Source: Rhodobacteraceae bacterium UBA2776
GTDB taxonomy: Bacteria; Pseudomonadota; Alphaproteobacteria; Rhodobacterales; Rhodobacteraceae
Length of the DNA stretch: 25,955 nucleotides
Assembly: GCA_002352425.1 (NCBI GenBank)
Contig: DEIK01000128.1
Location: forward strand, 3,432 to 29,386
Direction of reading: 5' to 3'
This document shows, piece after piece, positions 16,201-23,103 of this stretch (its first letter is position 1; every line of letters starts with the position of its first letter). Both the position numbers and the translations under genes were made by a program. The notes below the pieces were generated by a model. It did no database searches and was not told where the DNA came from. It saw nothing but the letters and a program-made list of their open reading frames with translations.

Positions 16201-16658
16201 ATCAGTTCGGCAATTTGCCCCTGACGCACCAATGCCGGTGAGTGCGAGCCTGTTGAGGCATCCGCAAATAACATCTGAACATCGCGCGCTCGCACGTCTT
16301 TGGCGTTGGCCTTATAAGCACTGCCGGCATCTCGCGTAATCCGGCGCACAATCTCCAGCGAATCTAAATCGTTGAATCCGGCGGGTGCCAAACGATCCGA
16401 ATTATCAATGGTGATGGAAACTTCAGCAAAATTACGAGCTGGCCGTGAAGCAGCACCGGCAAAAATCACGTCTTCCATACCGCCACCGCGCATTGCAGTT
16501 GGGCGGTTCTCACCCATCACCCAACGCAACGCCTCTAGCAAATTGGATTTCCCACACCCATTTGGCCCGACAACACCGGTCAGCCCATCCGCGATCACCA
16601 GATCGGTCGGGTCTACAAAGCTTTTGAAGCCGTTCAGCCTGAGTTTGGAAAATTGCAA
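13203..16658 (-). CDS. smc: Chromosome segregation protein SMC
   Basis: This 1151-residue condensin ATPase organises and separates chromosomes with ScpA/ScpB. The N-terminal head has KLRLNGFKSFVDPTDL and Walker A GPNGCGKSN (31-39). Two long coiled coils flank a hinge around WAVLPAYPAAQTLPQGINAL and GLVDAADGARL. The C-terminal head has the ABC signature LSLLSGGEQTLTAMAL and Walker B CVLDEVDAPLDDANV. All ATPase motifs are intact and the length is normal for alphaproteobacteria. The start is a TTG at 16658 (the conserved N-terminus begins there and no in-frame ATG is near), with a weak AGGCGG upstream. A good sigma-70 promoter lies just ahead. The gene is unrelated to its cobalamin neighbours. 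Confidence 0.97.
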   Translation of the reverse strand: MQFSKLRLNGFKSFVDPTDLVIADGLTGVVGPNGCGKSNLLEALRWVMGENRPTAMRGGGMEDVIFAGAASRPARNFAEVSITIDNSDRLAPAGFNDLDSLEIVRRITRDAGSAYKANAKDVRARDVQMLFADASTGSHSPALVRQGQIAELINAKPKNRRRILEEAAGISGLYQRRHEAELKLKGTETNLARVEDVIEQLAAQLAQLARQARQAARYRTIGDDLRKSEGLLLYRRWKEADEAQATAQSELTERTKLAAQAEATARGAGKAREASEEKLPALREEEAIAAAVLQRLTVQRDTLKDQEAQALQMIAALTARIDQLTHDMEREAGLNRDAGETIERLEWEQSQIAKAGEGHEQRLEAASEAARDGAGILQEREAALAQLTEDVARLSAKHHSAHRLQEDSRKTLDKNEAEAERAREAVVGSKAALAQAVTDFETAQAAEKTATAGALAAEEALSKADDLRNEAHAREADARAERSEAEGEANALRAEVGALAKLVQRDTAEGGQVLDVVRVQPGYEKALGAALADDLRAPEVGPDAMSGWAVLPAYPAAQTLPQGINALTNYVSVPEVLARRMGQVGLVDAADGARLQADLLPGQRLVSLEGDLWRWDGFRAGAEDAPSAAALRLQQLNRLVELKKDLENASAKSEGAARAHELLSEELKRRTVEDQQAREARRDADRAVSDANRALSKAEADQSIASGKLESLGLAVARFEEEASTARQRLLEADRAVAELGDLDAARVEVEDTKMTVEAARITMMSKRSAHDELRREGDARIKRSQEITKEISGWRHRLETAGKRIAELNERKVQSEAELKEASAAPEEIAAKRDELADAITDAETRRRAAADTLAEAETALRNAVDAERDAERSASEAREGRARSEARAEAARETVAYAAERIAEEQETTPQKLLEELDADPEKMPSSENIEADVNRLKRQRDALGAVNLRAEEDAKEVEVEHDTLLNEKNDLEEATKKLRIGIASLNKEGRERLLTAFEQVNNNFGFLFTHLFGGGEAKLVLVESDDPLEAGLEIMCQPPGKKLSTLSLLSGGEQTLTAMALIFAVFLANPAPICVLDEVDAPLDDANVTRFCDLLDEMTRRTDTRFLIITHHAVTMSRMNRLFGVTMGELGVSQLVSVDLKKAEAMVA

Positions 16659-16688
16659 AAAACTGCTACCGCCTATGATTCCGTTAGA

Positions 16689-16700
16689 GTCAAATTTGAC
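16689..16700. promoter_or_regulatory. 12-bp palindrome covering the smc -10 element
   Basis: GTCAAATTTGAC is a perfect palindrome, loosely extended by CCG and CGG outside. It covers the candidate -10 of smc and could be an operator for a dimeric regulator, but a chance match to the promoter is possible. Confidence 0.4.
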
Positions 16701-16722
16701 GGCTCGCCCCTATAGCTGTCAA
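16694..16722 (-). promoter_or_regulatory. smc promoter
   Basis: On the minus strand a perfect TTGACA (16722-16717) is followed after 17 bases by TCAAAT (16699-16694). Transcription would begin near 16687, about 29 bases before the TTG start of smc. Confidence 0.6.
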
Positions 16723-16756
16723 CGAATAACCACCGGATGTGGTCAATCAAACAGAC

Positions 16757-16766
16757 TTATCCACAA
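16757..16766 (+). other. DnaA-box-like sequence upstream of the riboswitch
   Basis: TTATCCACAA matches the DnaA box consensus (TTATNCACA). It stands alone in the smc-cbiM intergenic region; no second box, AT-rich unwinding element or replication gene is adjacent, so this is not evidence of an origin. The rest of 16723-16865 shows no gene. A weak TTGACC (16839-16844) with TCAAAC (16862-16867) could be the promoter of the riboswitch transcript. Confidence 0.4.
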
Positions 16767-16865
16767 GATATTGCGGCTTTTGGCCTATATCACCACCAAC
16801 CCTGCGCCGCAAAATTCATCCCCATGTCGCAAATCTGCTTGACCCAGACCATGGCTTGCCTTCAA

Positions 16866-17066
16866 ACAGGACGGGTAAGGTTCCCCGCACGGGCGCACAA
16901 GCGCTTGGGGATGAAACTGGGAATGTGGTGATGGTGACCCAATCAGGGGCCAGATACCACAGCCGCCCCCGCGACTGTAAGCGAGGAGTGCACGCCAATA
17001 TCCACTGGGTCAAACCCGGGAAGGAGGCACAGCATTTTGATCCGCGAGCCAGGAGACCGGCCTGAC
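16866..17066 (+). ncRNA. Cobalamin riboswitch controlling cbiM
   Basis: The conserved pieces of the AdoCbl-type riboswitch appear in order. They are GGTTCCCC (16879-16886), pairing with GGGG before GATGAAACTGGGAATG; GCCGCCCCCGCGACTGTAAG (16963-16982); CCACTGGGTCAAACCCGGGA (17002-17021); and the B12 box GCCAGGAGACCGGCCTGAC (17048-17066). CAGG (16867-16870) can pair with CCTG (17061-17064) to close the element. Bound cobalamin should lower expression of the downstream cobalt uptake gene. The 5' boundary is approximate. Confidence 0.92.
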
Positions 17067-17081
17067 ATGAACCGCAACCAA

Positions 17082-17107
17082 CCTGTCGGGGAGACAGGAT
17101 AAGGAGA
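17082..17107 (+). promoter_or_regulatory. Riboswitch expression platform: hairpin and cbiM ribosome binding site
   Basis: CCTGTC (17082-17087) and GACAGG (17093-17098) form a 6-bp hairpin directly before AAGGAGA (17101-17107). There is no U-tract, so control by access to the ribosome binding site is more likely than termination. Confidence 0.5.
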
Positions 17108-17113
17108 TTGAAT

Positions 17114-17791
17114 ATGCATATCGAACCCGGAATCGTTAATGGCGCGAAAATCGTGCTGAGCTACGCAACTGCAGCAGCAGCAGCAGGCTATACCTTAAAA
17201 CTTGGCCTTGAGACACTGCGTGCAAAGGGTCTCGTGTCCCTAACGCTGCGCTCACTTATCACCACAGTGTTAGTGTTTTGTTTCTTTCAAGTTCTACCGC
17301 ATTATCCGGTCGGCGTCTCTGAGGTACACTTTATACTCGGCTCGACACTGTTTTTAGTCTTTGGTGCAGCACCCGCTGCGATTGGCCTTTCTGCCGGCCT
17401 GCTTTTGCAAGGTATGTTCTTTGCGCCATTTGATCTGCCGCAATACGGTATCAACCTGACGACCTTGCTGGTGCCATTGTTTGCCCTACAAGCGCTGGCT
17501 TCCAAAATCATCACGCCCAAAACGGCCTATGTTGATCTGACCTATGCCCAAACATTGGCGCTTTCGACCGCGTTCCAAGGTGGCGTTGTGGCATGGGTTG
17601 CGTTCTGGGCCGTATATGGCGCCGGATTTGGCATGGAAAACATCGCTTCAGTTCTAAGCTTTGGCAGTGCCTATATGCTGGTTGTTTTGATCGAACCATT
17701 GATTGATCTTGCGGTTCTGGCCGCTGCGAAAACAATGCGCGATCTGGACAAAACCGGTCTGGTCACACCGCGCCTGTTTCAAACAGCCTAA
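17114..17791 (+). CDS. cbiM: CbiM-type cobalt transport permease (energy-coupling factor family)
   Basis: This 225-residue inner-membrane protein has about six hydrophobic segments. It starts with MHIEPG; in CbiM/NikM the free N-terminus and His2 bind the metal, which fixes the start at 17114 rather than at the TTG at 17108. Also typical are VGVSEVHFILGSTLFLVFG and the FDLPQYGINLTTLLVPL segment. The family takes up Co2+ as the substrate-binding part of an ECF transporter. Here no CbiN, CbiQ or CbiO gene is adjacent, so it either works alone, shares an energising module encoded elsewhere, or uses another partner. The strong AAGGAGA and the cobalamin riboswitch show feedback by the end product. 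An intrinsic terminator follows the stop. Confidence 0.9.
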   Translation: MHIEPGIVNGAKIVLSYATAAAAAGYTLKLGLETLRAKGLVSLTLRSLITTVLVFCFFQVLPHYPVGVSEVHFILGSTLFLVFGAAPAAIGLSAGLLLQGMFFAPFDLPQYGINLTTLLVPLFALQALASKIITPKTAYVDLTYAQTLALSTAFQGGVVAWVAFWAVYGAGFGMENIASVLSFGSAYMLVVLIEPLIDLAVLAAAKTMRDLDKTGLVTPRLFQTA

Positions 17792-17818
17792 TCCGCCAAC
17801 AAGTAACAATGCGAAATG

Positions 17819-17850
17819 AAATCCGAGGGGGCATTCCCTCTCGGATTTTT
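17819..17850 (+). terminator. Intrinsic terminator between cbiM and cobW
   Basis: AAATCCGAGGGGG (17819-17831) pairs with CCCTCTCGGATTT (17836-17848), one G-T pair included, around a CATT loop. The T run TTTTT follows. The fold is strong, and only 23 bases remain before the cobW start. Confidence 0.88.
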
Positions 17851-17873
17851 GCATGACCAAACAGGAGACTATC

Positions 17874-18944
17874 ATGGCCACTAAAATCCCCGCCACCGTT
17901 GTCACTGGATTTCTAGGGGCTGGCAAAACCACCTTGATCCGCCACATGCTGGCAAACGCAAACGGCAAACGCATTGCATTGATCATCAATGAGTTTGGTG
18001 ACCTTGGCGTGGATGGCGACATCCTAAAGGGTTGCGGAGATGAAACTTGCACCGATGATGACGTAATGGAGCTGTCCAACGGCTGCATCTGCTGCACCGT
18101 TGCGGATGAATTCATCCCGACCATGCAAAAATTGCTGGATCGCGACAACCCACCCGATCACATCGTGATCGAGACCTCGGGGCTGGCCCTGCCACAGCCC
18201 TTGGTGCGGGCATTTAACTGGCCCGAAATCAGCACCCGTGTGACCGTCGACGGTGTCGTCACAGTGGTCGATGGACGCGCCGTTGTGGATGGCCAGTTTG
18301 CGGCCAATGTCGCCGCTGTTGATGCCCAGCGTTCACAAGACGACAACCTTGACCACGAAACACCGCTGTCAGAGTTGTTCGAGGACCAAGTGGCCTGCGC
18401 CGACATGATCGTGGTGAACAAGGCAGACCTGCTGACAGATGCAGAATCTTCTGGATTAGCGGCTGATCTACGCAAAGATTCCCGCGATGGGGTGCAAGTG
18501 GTCAAATCCACTATGGGGGCCTTGCCTGTCGACGTGTTGCTAGGCCAGGCCGTCAACGCTGAAGATGATCTGAGTGCGCGCCACGAGGTCCATCACCACC
18601 ATCATCATCATGAAGATGAAGACGATCACCATCATGATCATGAGCATGAACACGGCCACGACGAGTTCCAATCCTTTGCCGTCACATTGGGTGAAATCAC
18701 CGATGTCACTGCTTTCACGGCCAAAGTCACCGACGTGATCAACAAAAACAACATCTTGCGTCTCAAGGGCTTTGCGGCAGTTGCCGGCAAGCCAATGCGC
18801 CTCACCGTTCAAGCCGTCGGCCCACGCGTCGACAGCTACTTTGACCGCCCGTTTGCATCTGGTGAAATCCGCAACACAACACTGGTCGTCATCGGTCAGA
18901 CAGGGTTGGATCAAGAGGCGATCACCAAGGCCCTACAGGCATGA
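17874..18944 (+). CDS. cobW: CobW GTPase, metallochaperone of the COG0523 family
   Basis: This 356-residue G3E-family GTPase is thought to deliver cobalt to the CobNST chelatase. Walker A is GFLGAGKTT (12-20). The zinc/cobalt-binding CxCC motif is GCICC (70-74), the Walker B-type region is VIETSGLALP, and NKAD (182-185) recognises guanine. A His/Asp/Glu-rich loop (237-262) precedes the CobW C-terminal domain, with LRLKGFAAVAGKPMRLTVQ. CDETCT-like extra cysteines (C54, C59) are also present. The ATG at 17874 has CAGGAGA ahead; an in-frame ATG at 17853 directly abuts the terminator T-tract and lacks a binding site. The stop overlaps the GNAT gene (ATGA). Adjacency to cobN and the extra cysteines favour true CobW over zinc-related paralogues. 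Confidence 0.94.
   Translation: MATKIPATVVTGFLGAGKTTLIRHMLANANGKRIALIINEFGDLGVDGDILKGCGDETCTDDDVMELSNGCICCTVADEFIPTMQKLLDRDNPPDHIVIETSGLALPQPLVRAFNWPEISTRVTVDGVVTVVDGRAVVDGQFAANVAAVDAQRSQDDNLDHETPLSELFEDQVACADMIVVNKADLLTDAESSGLAADLRKDSRDGVQVVKSTMGALPVDVLLGQAVNAEDDLSARHEVHHHHHHHEDEDDHHHDHEHEHGHDEFQSFAVTLGEITDVTAFTAKVTDVINKNNILRLKGFAAVAGKPMRLTVQAVGPRVDSYFDRPFASGEIRNTTLVVIGQTGLDQEAITKALQA
18588..18662 (+). repeat. His/Asp/Glu-coding low-complexity tract in cobW
   Basis: Runs of CAC/CAT with GAA/GAT encode the metal-binding loop at residues 237-262, including seven consecutive-type histidines. It is coding low complexity, comparable to but not copied from the cbiX tract. Confidence 0.75.
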
Positions 18945-19393
18945 CACTGATCATCGAACTTGGGGATCCGCGTGATCCACAAGCCACAGCATTGCTGCAG
19001 GCCAGCCATGCCCTGATGGAGAGCCTGTTTCCGCCAGAGGACAATCATTTCCTGTCAATTGATGCCCTTTGCACGCCCGACATCCACTTTTTCATCGCCC
19101 GCGAGGCCGAGACCGTTCTCGGTTGTGCCGCCCTTGCCAATAAAGAGGAATACGGCGAGCTGAAATCCATGTTCGTTGATGAGGCCGCGCGCGGTAAAGG
19201 CGCGGCTGACGCTTTGATGCGCCAACTCGAAGATCACGCTCGATCTCTCAAGCTTCCGATGCTCAAACTTGAAACAGGCAATCTACTGCACGCAGCCCAC
19301 AAAATGTATCAGCGCCACGGGTTTTCGTTGTGTCAGCCTTTTGACGATTATACCGTCAATGAGACCAGTCTCTTTATGGAAAAGCACCTGTAA
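18941..19393 (+). CDS. GNAT family N-acetyltransferase
   Basis: This 150-residue single-domain GNAT shows ELKSMFVDEAARGKGAADAL, in which RGKGAA (84-89) is the acetyl-CoA pyrophosphate loop. LKLETGNLLHAAHKMYQRHG follows, typical of motif B, so the fold and cofactor site look intact. The acceptor substrate cannot be inferred. The start overlaps cobW by 4 bases (ATGA) and the TAA stop overlaps the cobN ATG by one base (TAATG). It is therefore translated as part of the cobW-cobN operon. Involvement in cobalamin synthesis, for example modifying a pathway protein or metabolite, is only inference from position; it could equally be a passenger gene. Confidence 0.88.
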   Translation: MTLIIELGDPRDPQATALLQASHALMESLFPPEDNHFLSIDALCTPDIHFFIAREAETVLGCAALANKEEYGELKSMFVDEAARGKGAADALMRQLEDHARSLKLPMLKLETGNLLHAAHKMYQRHGFSLCQPFDDYTVNETSLFMEKHL

Positions 19394-22300
19394 TGCATCT
19401 CTTGGCAGCAACACCCGGCAGCGTAGACGACGGCAATGAACCTGTCGATCTGGGTCAAACCCCTGCCGATGTGGTGTTCATCTCCGCTGCAGATACAGAA
19501 CTCGCGGCCCTGTCCGAAGCACGCTCGGAAATGGACGCAGCACCCACTCTGCGTCTTGCCAATCTGACCCATCTGCAACACCCAATGTCGGTGGATTTGC
19601 ACGTTGAGGCCTGCGCCACAAAATCAAAACTGGTGATCGCCCGCGTTTTGGGTGGGGCCGGATATTGGAAATACGGGCTGGAGCAATACGCAGCCCACCT
19701 ACACGACGCGGGTGTGCCTTTTGTCGCCCTGCCAGGGGATGATAAACCTGATCCCGAGCTGTGGGAATTGTCGACCGTTTCGCGCCCCGATTACGATGCG
19801 CTTTGGGCTTATATGGTCGAGGGCGGGCCACAAAACGCGGCGGGATTGCTAAGCTATTCCAAAGCCATGTTGGAGGGCAGTGACAGGCCCATGGCCGCCT
19901 CGCCCCTGCTGCGAGCTGGCGTTTATTGGCCGGGGGCTGGAGTTGCTGATCTGGCTGCAGCCCAAGAAAACTGGACCGAAGGCGCCCCCGTGGTGCCGTT
20001 GATTTTTTATCGCGCCTTGGTGCAGGGGGCCGGTTTACATCCGATCAATCGGTTGGTCAGAGCCTTGTTGCACCAAGGATTAAACCCGCTACCTATCTTT
20101 GTCGCTTCCCTAAAAGACCCCGTATCTGTGGCGACGTTGGAACAATTATTCACCGCTGCGCCACCCGAAGTGATCCTGAACTGCACCTCTTTCGCGGTTG
20201 GTTCCCCGCATCAAGGAGAGCATCGCACGGGGGCTTCGAACCCCCTCGCGATGCAGGCCGCCAATGGTTGCACCGTGTTTCAAGTGGTTCTTGCGGCCTC
20301 GTCAGAAGAAGCGTGGGAAGAAGGCCTAACAGGTTTATCTGCACGCGATATTGCGATGAACGTGGCGCTGCCCGAGGTCGATGGGCGGGTGTTGTCACGT
20401 GCAATATCGTTCAAAGGACAGGCGTATTTTGACGACGCAACCGAATGTCCGATTGCAGCCTATCGCGCACGCGGGGATCGCATCAGTTTTGTTGCCGAGT
20501 TGACTGCAAACTGGGTGAAGTTACGGCGCGTCGAGACCCAAAACCGTAAAGTTGCGCTGGTATTGGCGAATTATCCGAACAAGGACGGACGCCTTGCCAA
20601 CGGGGTTGGATTGGACACGCCTGCTTCGACAATCCACGTGTTGGAATTGCTGGCCGAAGCCGGTTATTCGGTCTCTAATCCGCCGAAAAACAGCGACGAC
20701 CTAATGCAATTGATCCTTGCAGGGCCCACCAACTGGCTAACGGATCGCGCCAAAAAAACTGGTGGTGTGCAGATCAGTTTTGCGGACTATCAAATTTCCT
20801 ACGGACAATTGCCGTGGGATTTACGCGAACGGATAGAGAGCCGCTGGGGTGCGCCGGACCAAGATCCGTTTTACACCGCAGGTGAAGTTGATTGCGGGTA
20901 TTTTTCGCTGTCAGTTTTGCAGTTCGGAAATGTGGTGGTCGGCCTGCAACCAGCCCGCGGATACAACATCGACCCCACCGAAACTTACCATTCGCCTGAT
21001 CTGGTTCCACCGCACAACTATCTGGCTTTCTATTTCTGGATGCGGCACCAATTCGGCGCTCATGCGGTTGTCCATATGGGCAAACACGGCAACCTGGAAT
21101 GGTTGCCAGGCAAGGCGCTGGCGCTATCTGGCGAATGCCTGCCCGAAGCCGTCCTAGGGCCAATGCCTCATATCTATCCGTTCATTGTGAATGATCCGGG
21201 CGAAGGTACCCAAGCCAAACGGCGTTCGCAAGCTGTGATCATTGATCACCTGACTCCACCACTGACTCGCGCCGAAACCTATGGGCCGCTTAAAGAACTT
21301 GAAGCGTTGGTTGATGAGTATTATGAGGCCGCTGGGGTCGATCCACGCCGGATTGAATATCTACGTCGCGAAATTCTGTCACTGACCTCGGTGACGGGTT
21401 TGGCTGAGGATGCAGGCCTGTCAGGCCGTGACGAAGACAGCGATTTAGCTAAGCTGGACGCCTATCTGTGTGAATTGAAAGAAGCCCAAATACGGGATGG
21501 GTTGCATGTGTTTGGTCAGTCGCCGGTTGGGCGATTGGAACGTGATTTAACCCAAGCCCTTGTACGTGTACCGCGCGGGGATGGAAAAGGTGAAGATGCA
21601 TCTCTAATACGAGCTATTTCAACAGATTTGGGCCTAGTGTTTGACCCGTTGGATGCGGATATGAGTGCGGCTTGGGTGGGCGAAAAACCCGATATGCTTG
21701 CCGACCTGTGTGGCGACACATGGCGCAGCGCAGGAGACACAATTGAACGGCTAGAATTGTTCGCCTCGGCAATGTTAAACGGCGAACAAAACGCCCCCGG
21801 CCTCGCATCTGCAAAGGTTCTGGCCCATGTCAAAAGCGTTGTTAAACCCAGCGTGAGTTCCTGTGGTCCTGCGGAAGGCTCGGGCCTTCTCACCGCCCTT
21901 TCAGGGCAATTCGTCGACCCGGCGCCATCCGGCGCGCCAACGCGGGGACGTTTGGATGTTTTACCGACAGGTCGAAATTTCTTTAGCGTTGATAGCCGCG
22001 CGGTACCAACACCCACCGCCTGGGCCTTGGGCTGGAAGTCAGCCAATCTGTTGATTGAAAAACATTTACAAACCCACGGCGATTGGCCGCGCACCATGCT
22101 GTTGACCGCATGGGGCACCGCGAACATGCGTACTGGTGGGGACGATATTGCACAGTGTTTGGCCCTGATGGGTGTCAAACCGAAATGGGACAGCGCAAAC
22201 CGACGCGTCACGGGTTTTGAAATTCTGCCGCAAGGTGTTTTGGGACGGCCAAGAGTGGATGTGACCCTGCGCATATCCGGTTTTTTCCGAGACGCTTTTC

Positions 22301-23103
22301 CCCAGTTGATTGCATTGGTCGACAGTGCCGCACGGGCTGTCATGGCGCTGGATGAATCTGCAGATTTGAACCCAGCAGCAGCCCGGTTCAAACGTGAAGG
22401 AGAAGCGGCGGCGAGCCGTGTGTTCGGCTCTAAACCCGGGGCCTATGGCGCGGGCCTGCAGGCGATGATTGATGAGCGGTTATGGGCCGACAAGGCCGAT
22501 TTGGCCGAAGCCTATTTGGAATGGGGCAGCTATGCTTATGGCAAAGGATCCGAGGGGCGCAAGGATCGCAAGGGATTTGAGGCGCGGCTGACGCAGACCG
22601 AAGCCATCGTGCAAAACCAAGACAATCGTGAACATGACTTGTTGGACAGTGATGATTATTATCAGTTTGAAGGTGGCGCTGCGGCAGCCGTTTCAACCTT
22701 GCAGGGGCGCGATCGACCTATCTATCACAACGACCATTCCCGCCCTGAACGGCCAGTAATCCGCACCCTGGAGGACGAAATTGGCCGCGTAGTCCGGTCC
22801 CGTGTGGTGAACCCGAAATGGATCGAAGGGGTCAAGCGTCACGGCTATAAGGGCGCGTTTGAGATGGCGGCTACAGTCGATTACTTGTTTGCATTTGCGG
22901 CAACAACGGGGGCTGTACGCGGGCATCACTTTGACTTGGTCTATACCGCGTTCCTGGAAGATGATGACACCCGCGATTTCATTGCCGACCACAACGCGCC
23001 TGCCTTGCGCGAAATAGCCCAGCGCCTGAATGAAGCGATCGATCGCGGCATGTGGGTGCCAAAATCGAATTCAGCGCGGGCACGGTTGGCGGACATAGCG
23101 TGA
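19393..23103 (+). CDS. cobN: Cobaltochelatase large subunit CobN
   Basis: This 1236-residue subunit binds hydrogenobyrinic acid a,c-diamide and, with the ATPase subunits CobS and CobT, inserts Co2+ in the aerobic pathway. Characteristic segments are VIARVLGGAGYWKYGLEQ near the N-terminus and IILNCTSFAVG-like LNCTSFAVGSPHQGEH. They continue with ALVLANYPNKDGRLANGVGL, GLQPARGYNIDP, the HMGKHGNLEWLPGK motif, and LLTAWGTANMRTGGDDIAQ. The C-terminus has ATVDYLFAFAATTGAV. Length is close to that of other CobN proteins and there is no break. The related magnesium chelatase BchH/ChlH and aerobic CobN-like paralogues are alternatives, but cobW and the surrounding genes support CobN. CobS and CobT are not in the window. 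It is coupled to the GNAT gene upstream and the phosphatase gene downstream. Confidence 0.96.
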   Translation: MHLLAATPGSVDDGNEPVDLGQTPADVVFISAADTELAALSEARSEMDAAPTLRLANLTHLQHPMSVDLHVEACATKSKLVIARVLGGAGYWKYGLEQYAAHLHDAGVPFVALPGDDKPDPELWELSTVSRPDYDALWAYMVEGGPQNAAGLLSYSKAMLEGSDRPMAASPLLRAGVYWPGAGVADLAAAQENWTEGAPVVPLIFYRALVQGAGLHPINRLVRALLHQGLNPLPIFVASLKDPVSVATLEQLFTAAPPEVILNCTSFAVGSPHQGEHRTGASNPLAMQAANGCTVFQVVLAASSEEAWEEGLTGLSARDIAMNVALPEVDGRVLSRAISFKGQAYFDDATECPIAAYRARGDRISFVAELTANWVKLRRVETQNRKVALVLANYPNKDGRLANGVGLDTPASTIHVLELLAEAGYSVSNPPKNSDDLMQLILAGPTNWLTDRAKKTGGVQISFADYQISYGQLPWDLRERIESRWGAPDQDPFYTAGEVDCGYFSLSVLQFGNVVVGLQPARGYNIDPTETYHSPDLVPPHNYLAFYFWMRHQFGAHAVVHMGKHGNLEWLPGKALALSGECLPEAVLGPMPHIYPFIVNDPGEGTQAKRRSQAVIIDHLTPPLTRAETYGPLKELEALVDEYYEAAGVDPRRIEYLRREILSLTSVTGLAEDAGLSGRDEDSDLAKLDAYLCELKEAQIRDGLHVFGQSPVGRLERDLTQALVRVPRGDGKGEDASLIRAISTDLGLVFDPLDADMSAAWVGEKPDMLADLCGDTWRSAGDTIERLELFASAMLNGEQNAPGLASAKVLAHVKSVVKPSVSSCGPAEGSGLLTALSGQFVDPAPSGAPTRGRLDVLPTGRNFFSVDSRAVPTPTAWALGWKSANLLIEKHLQTHGDWPRTMLLTAWGTANMRTGGDDIAQCLALMGVKPKWDSANRRVTGFEILPQGVLGRPRVDVTLRISGFFRDAFPQLIALVDSAARAVMALDESADLNPAAARFKREGEAAASRVFGSKPGAYGAGLQAMIDERLWADKADLAEAYLEWGSYAYGKGSEGRKDRKGFEARLTQTEAIVQNQDNREHDLLDSDDYYQFEGGAAAAVSTLQGRDRPIYHNDHSRPERPVIRTLEDEIGRVVRSRVVNPKWIEGVKRHGYKGAFEMAATVDYLFAFAATTGAVRGHHFDLVYTAFLEDDDTRDFIADHNAPALREIAQRLNEAIDRGMWVPKSNSARARLADIA

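Noticed and set aside
13306..16241. Several plus-strand open frames opposite smc, up to 261 codons
   Set aside because: They are antisense shadows of the coiled-coil codons of an intact SMC; translations are Arg/Ser/Ala-rich without motifs.
18588..18662. Short tandem CAT/CAC repeats in cobW as a possible CRISPR or regulatory repeat
   Set aside because: The reading frame is intact and encodes the His-rich metal loop common in CobW proteins.
21516..22391. Long minus-strand open frame (291 codons) inside cobN
   Set aside because: It lies wholly opposite cobN, has a composition typical of antisense frames in GC-rich coding DNA, and no recognisable domain or start signal.
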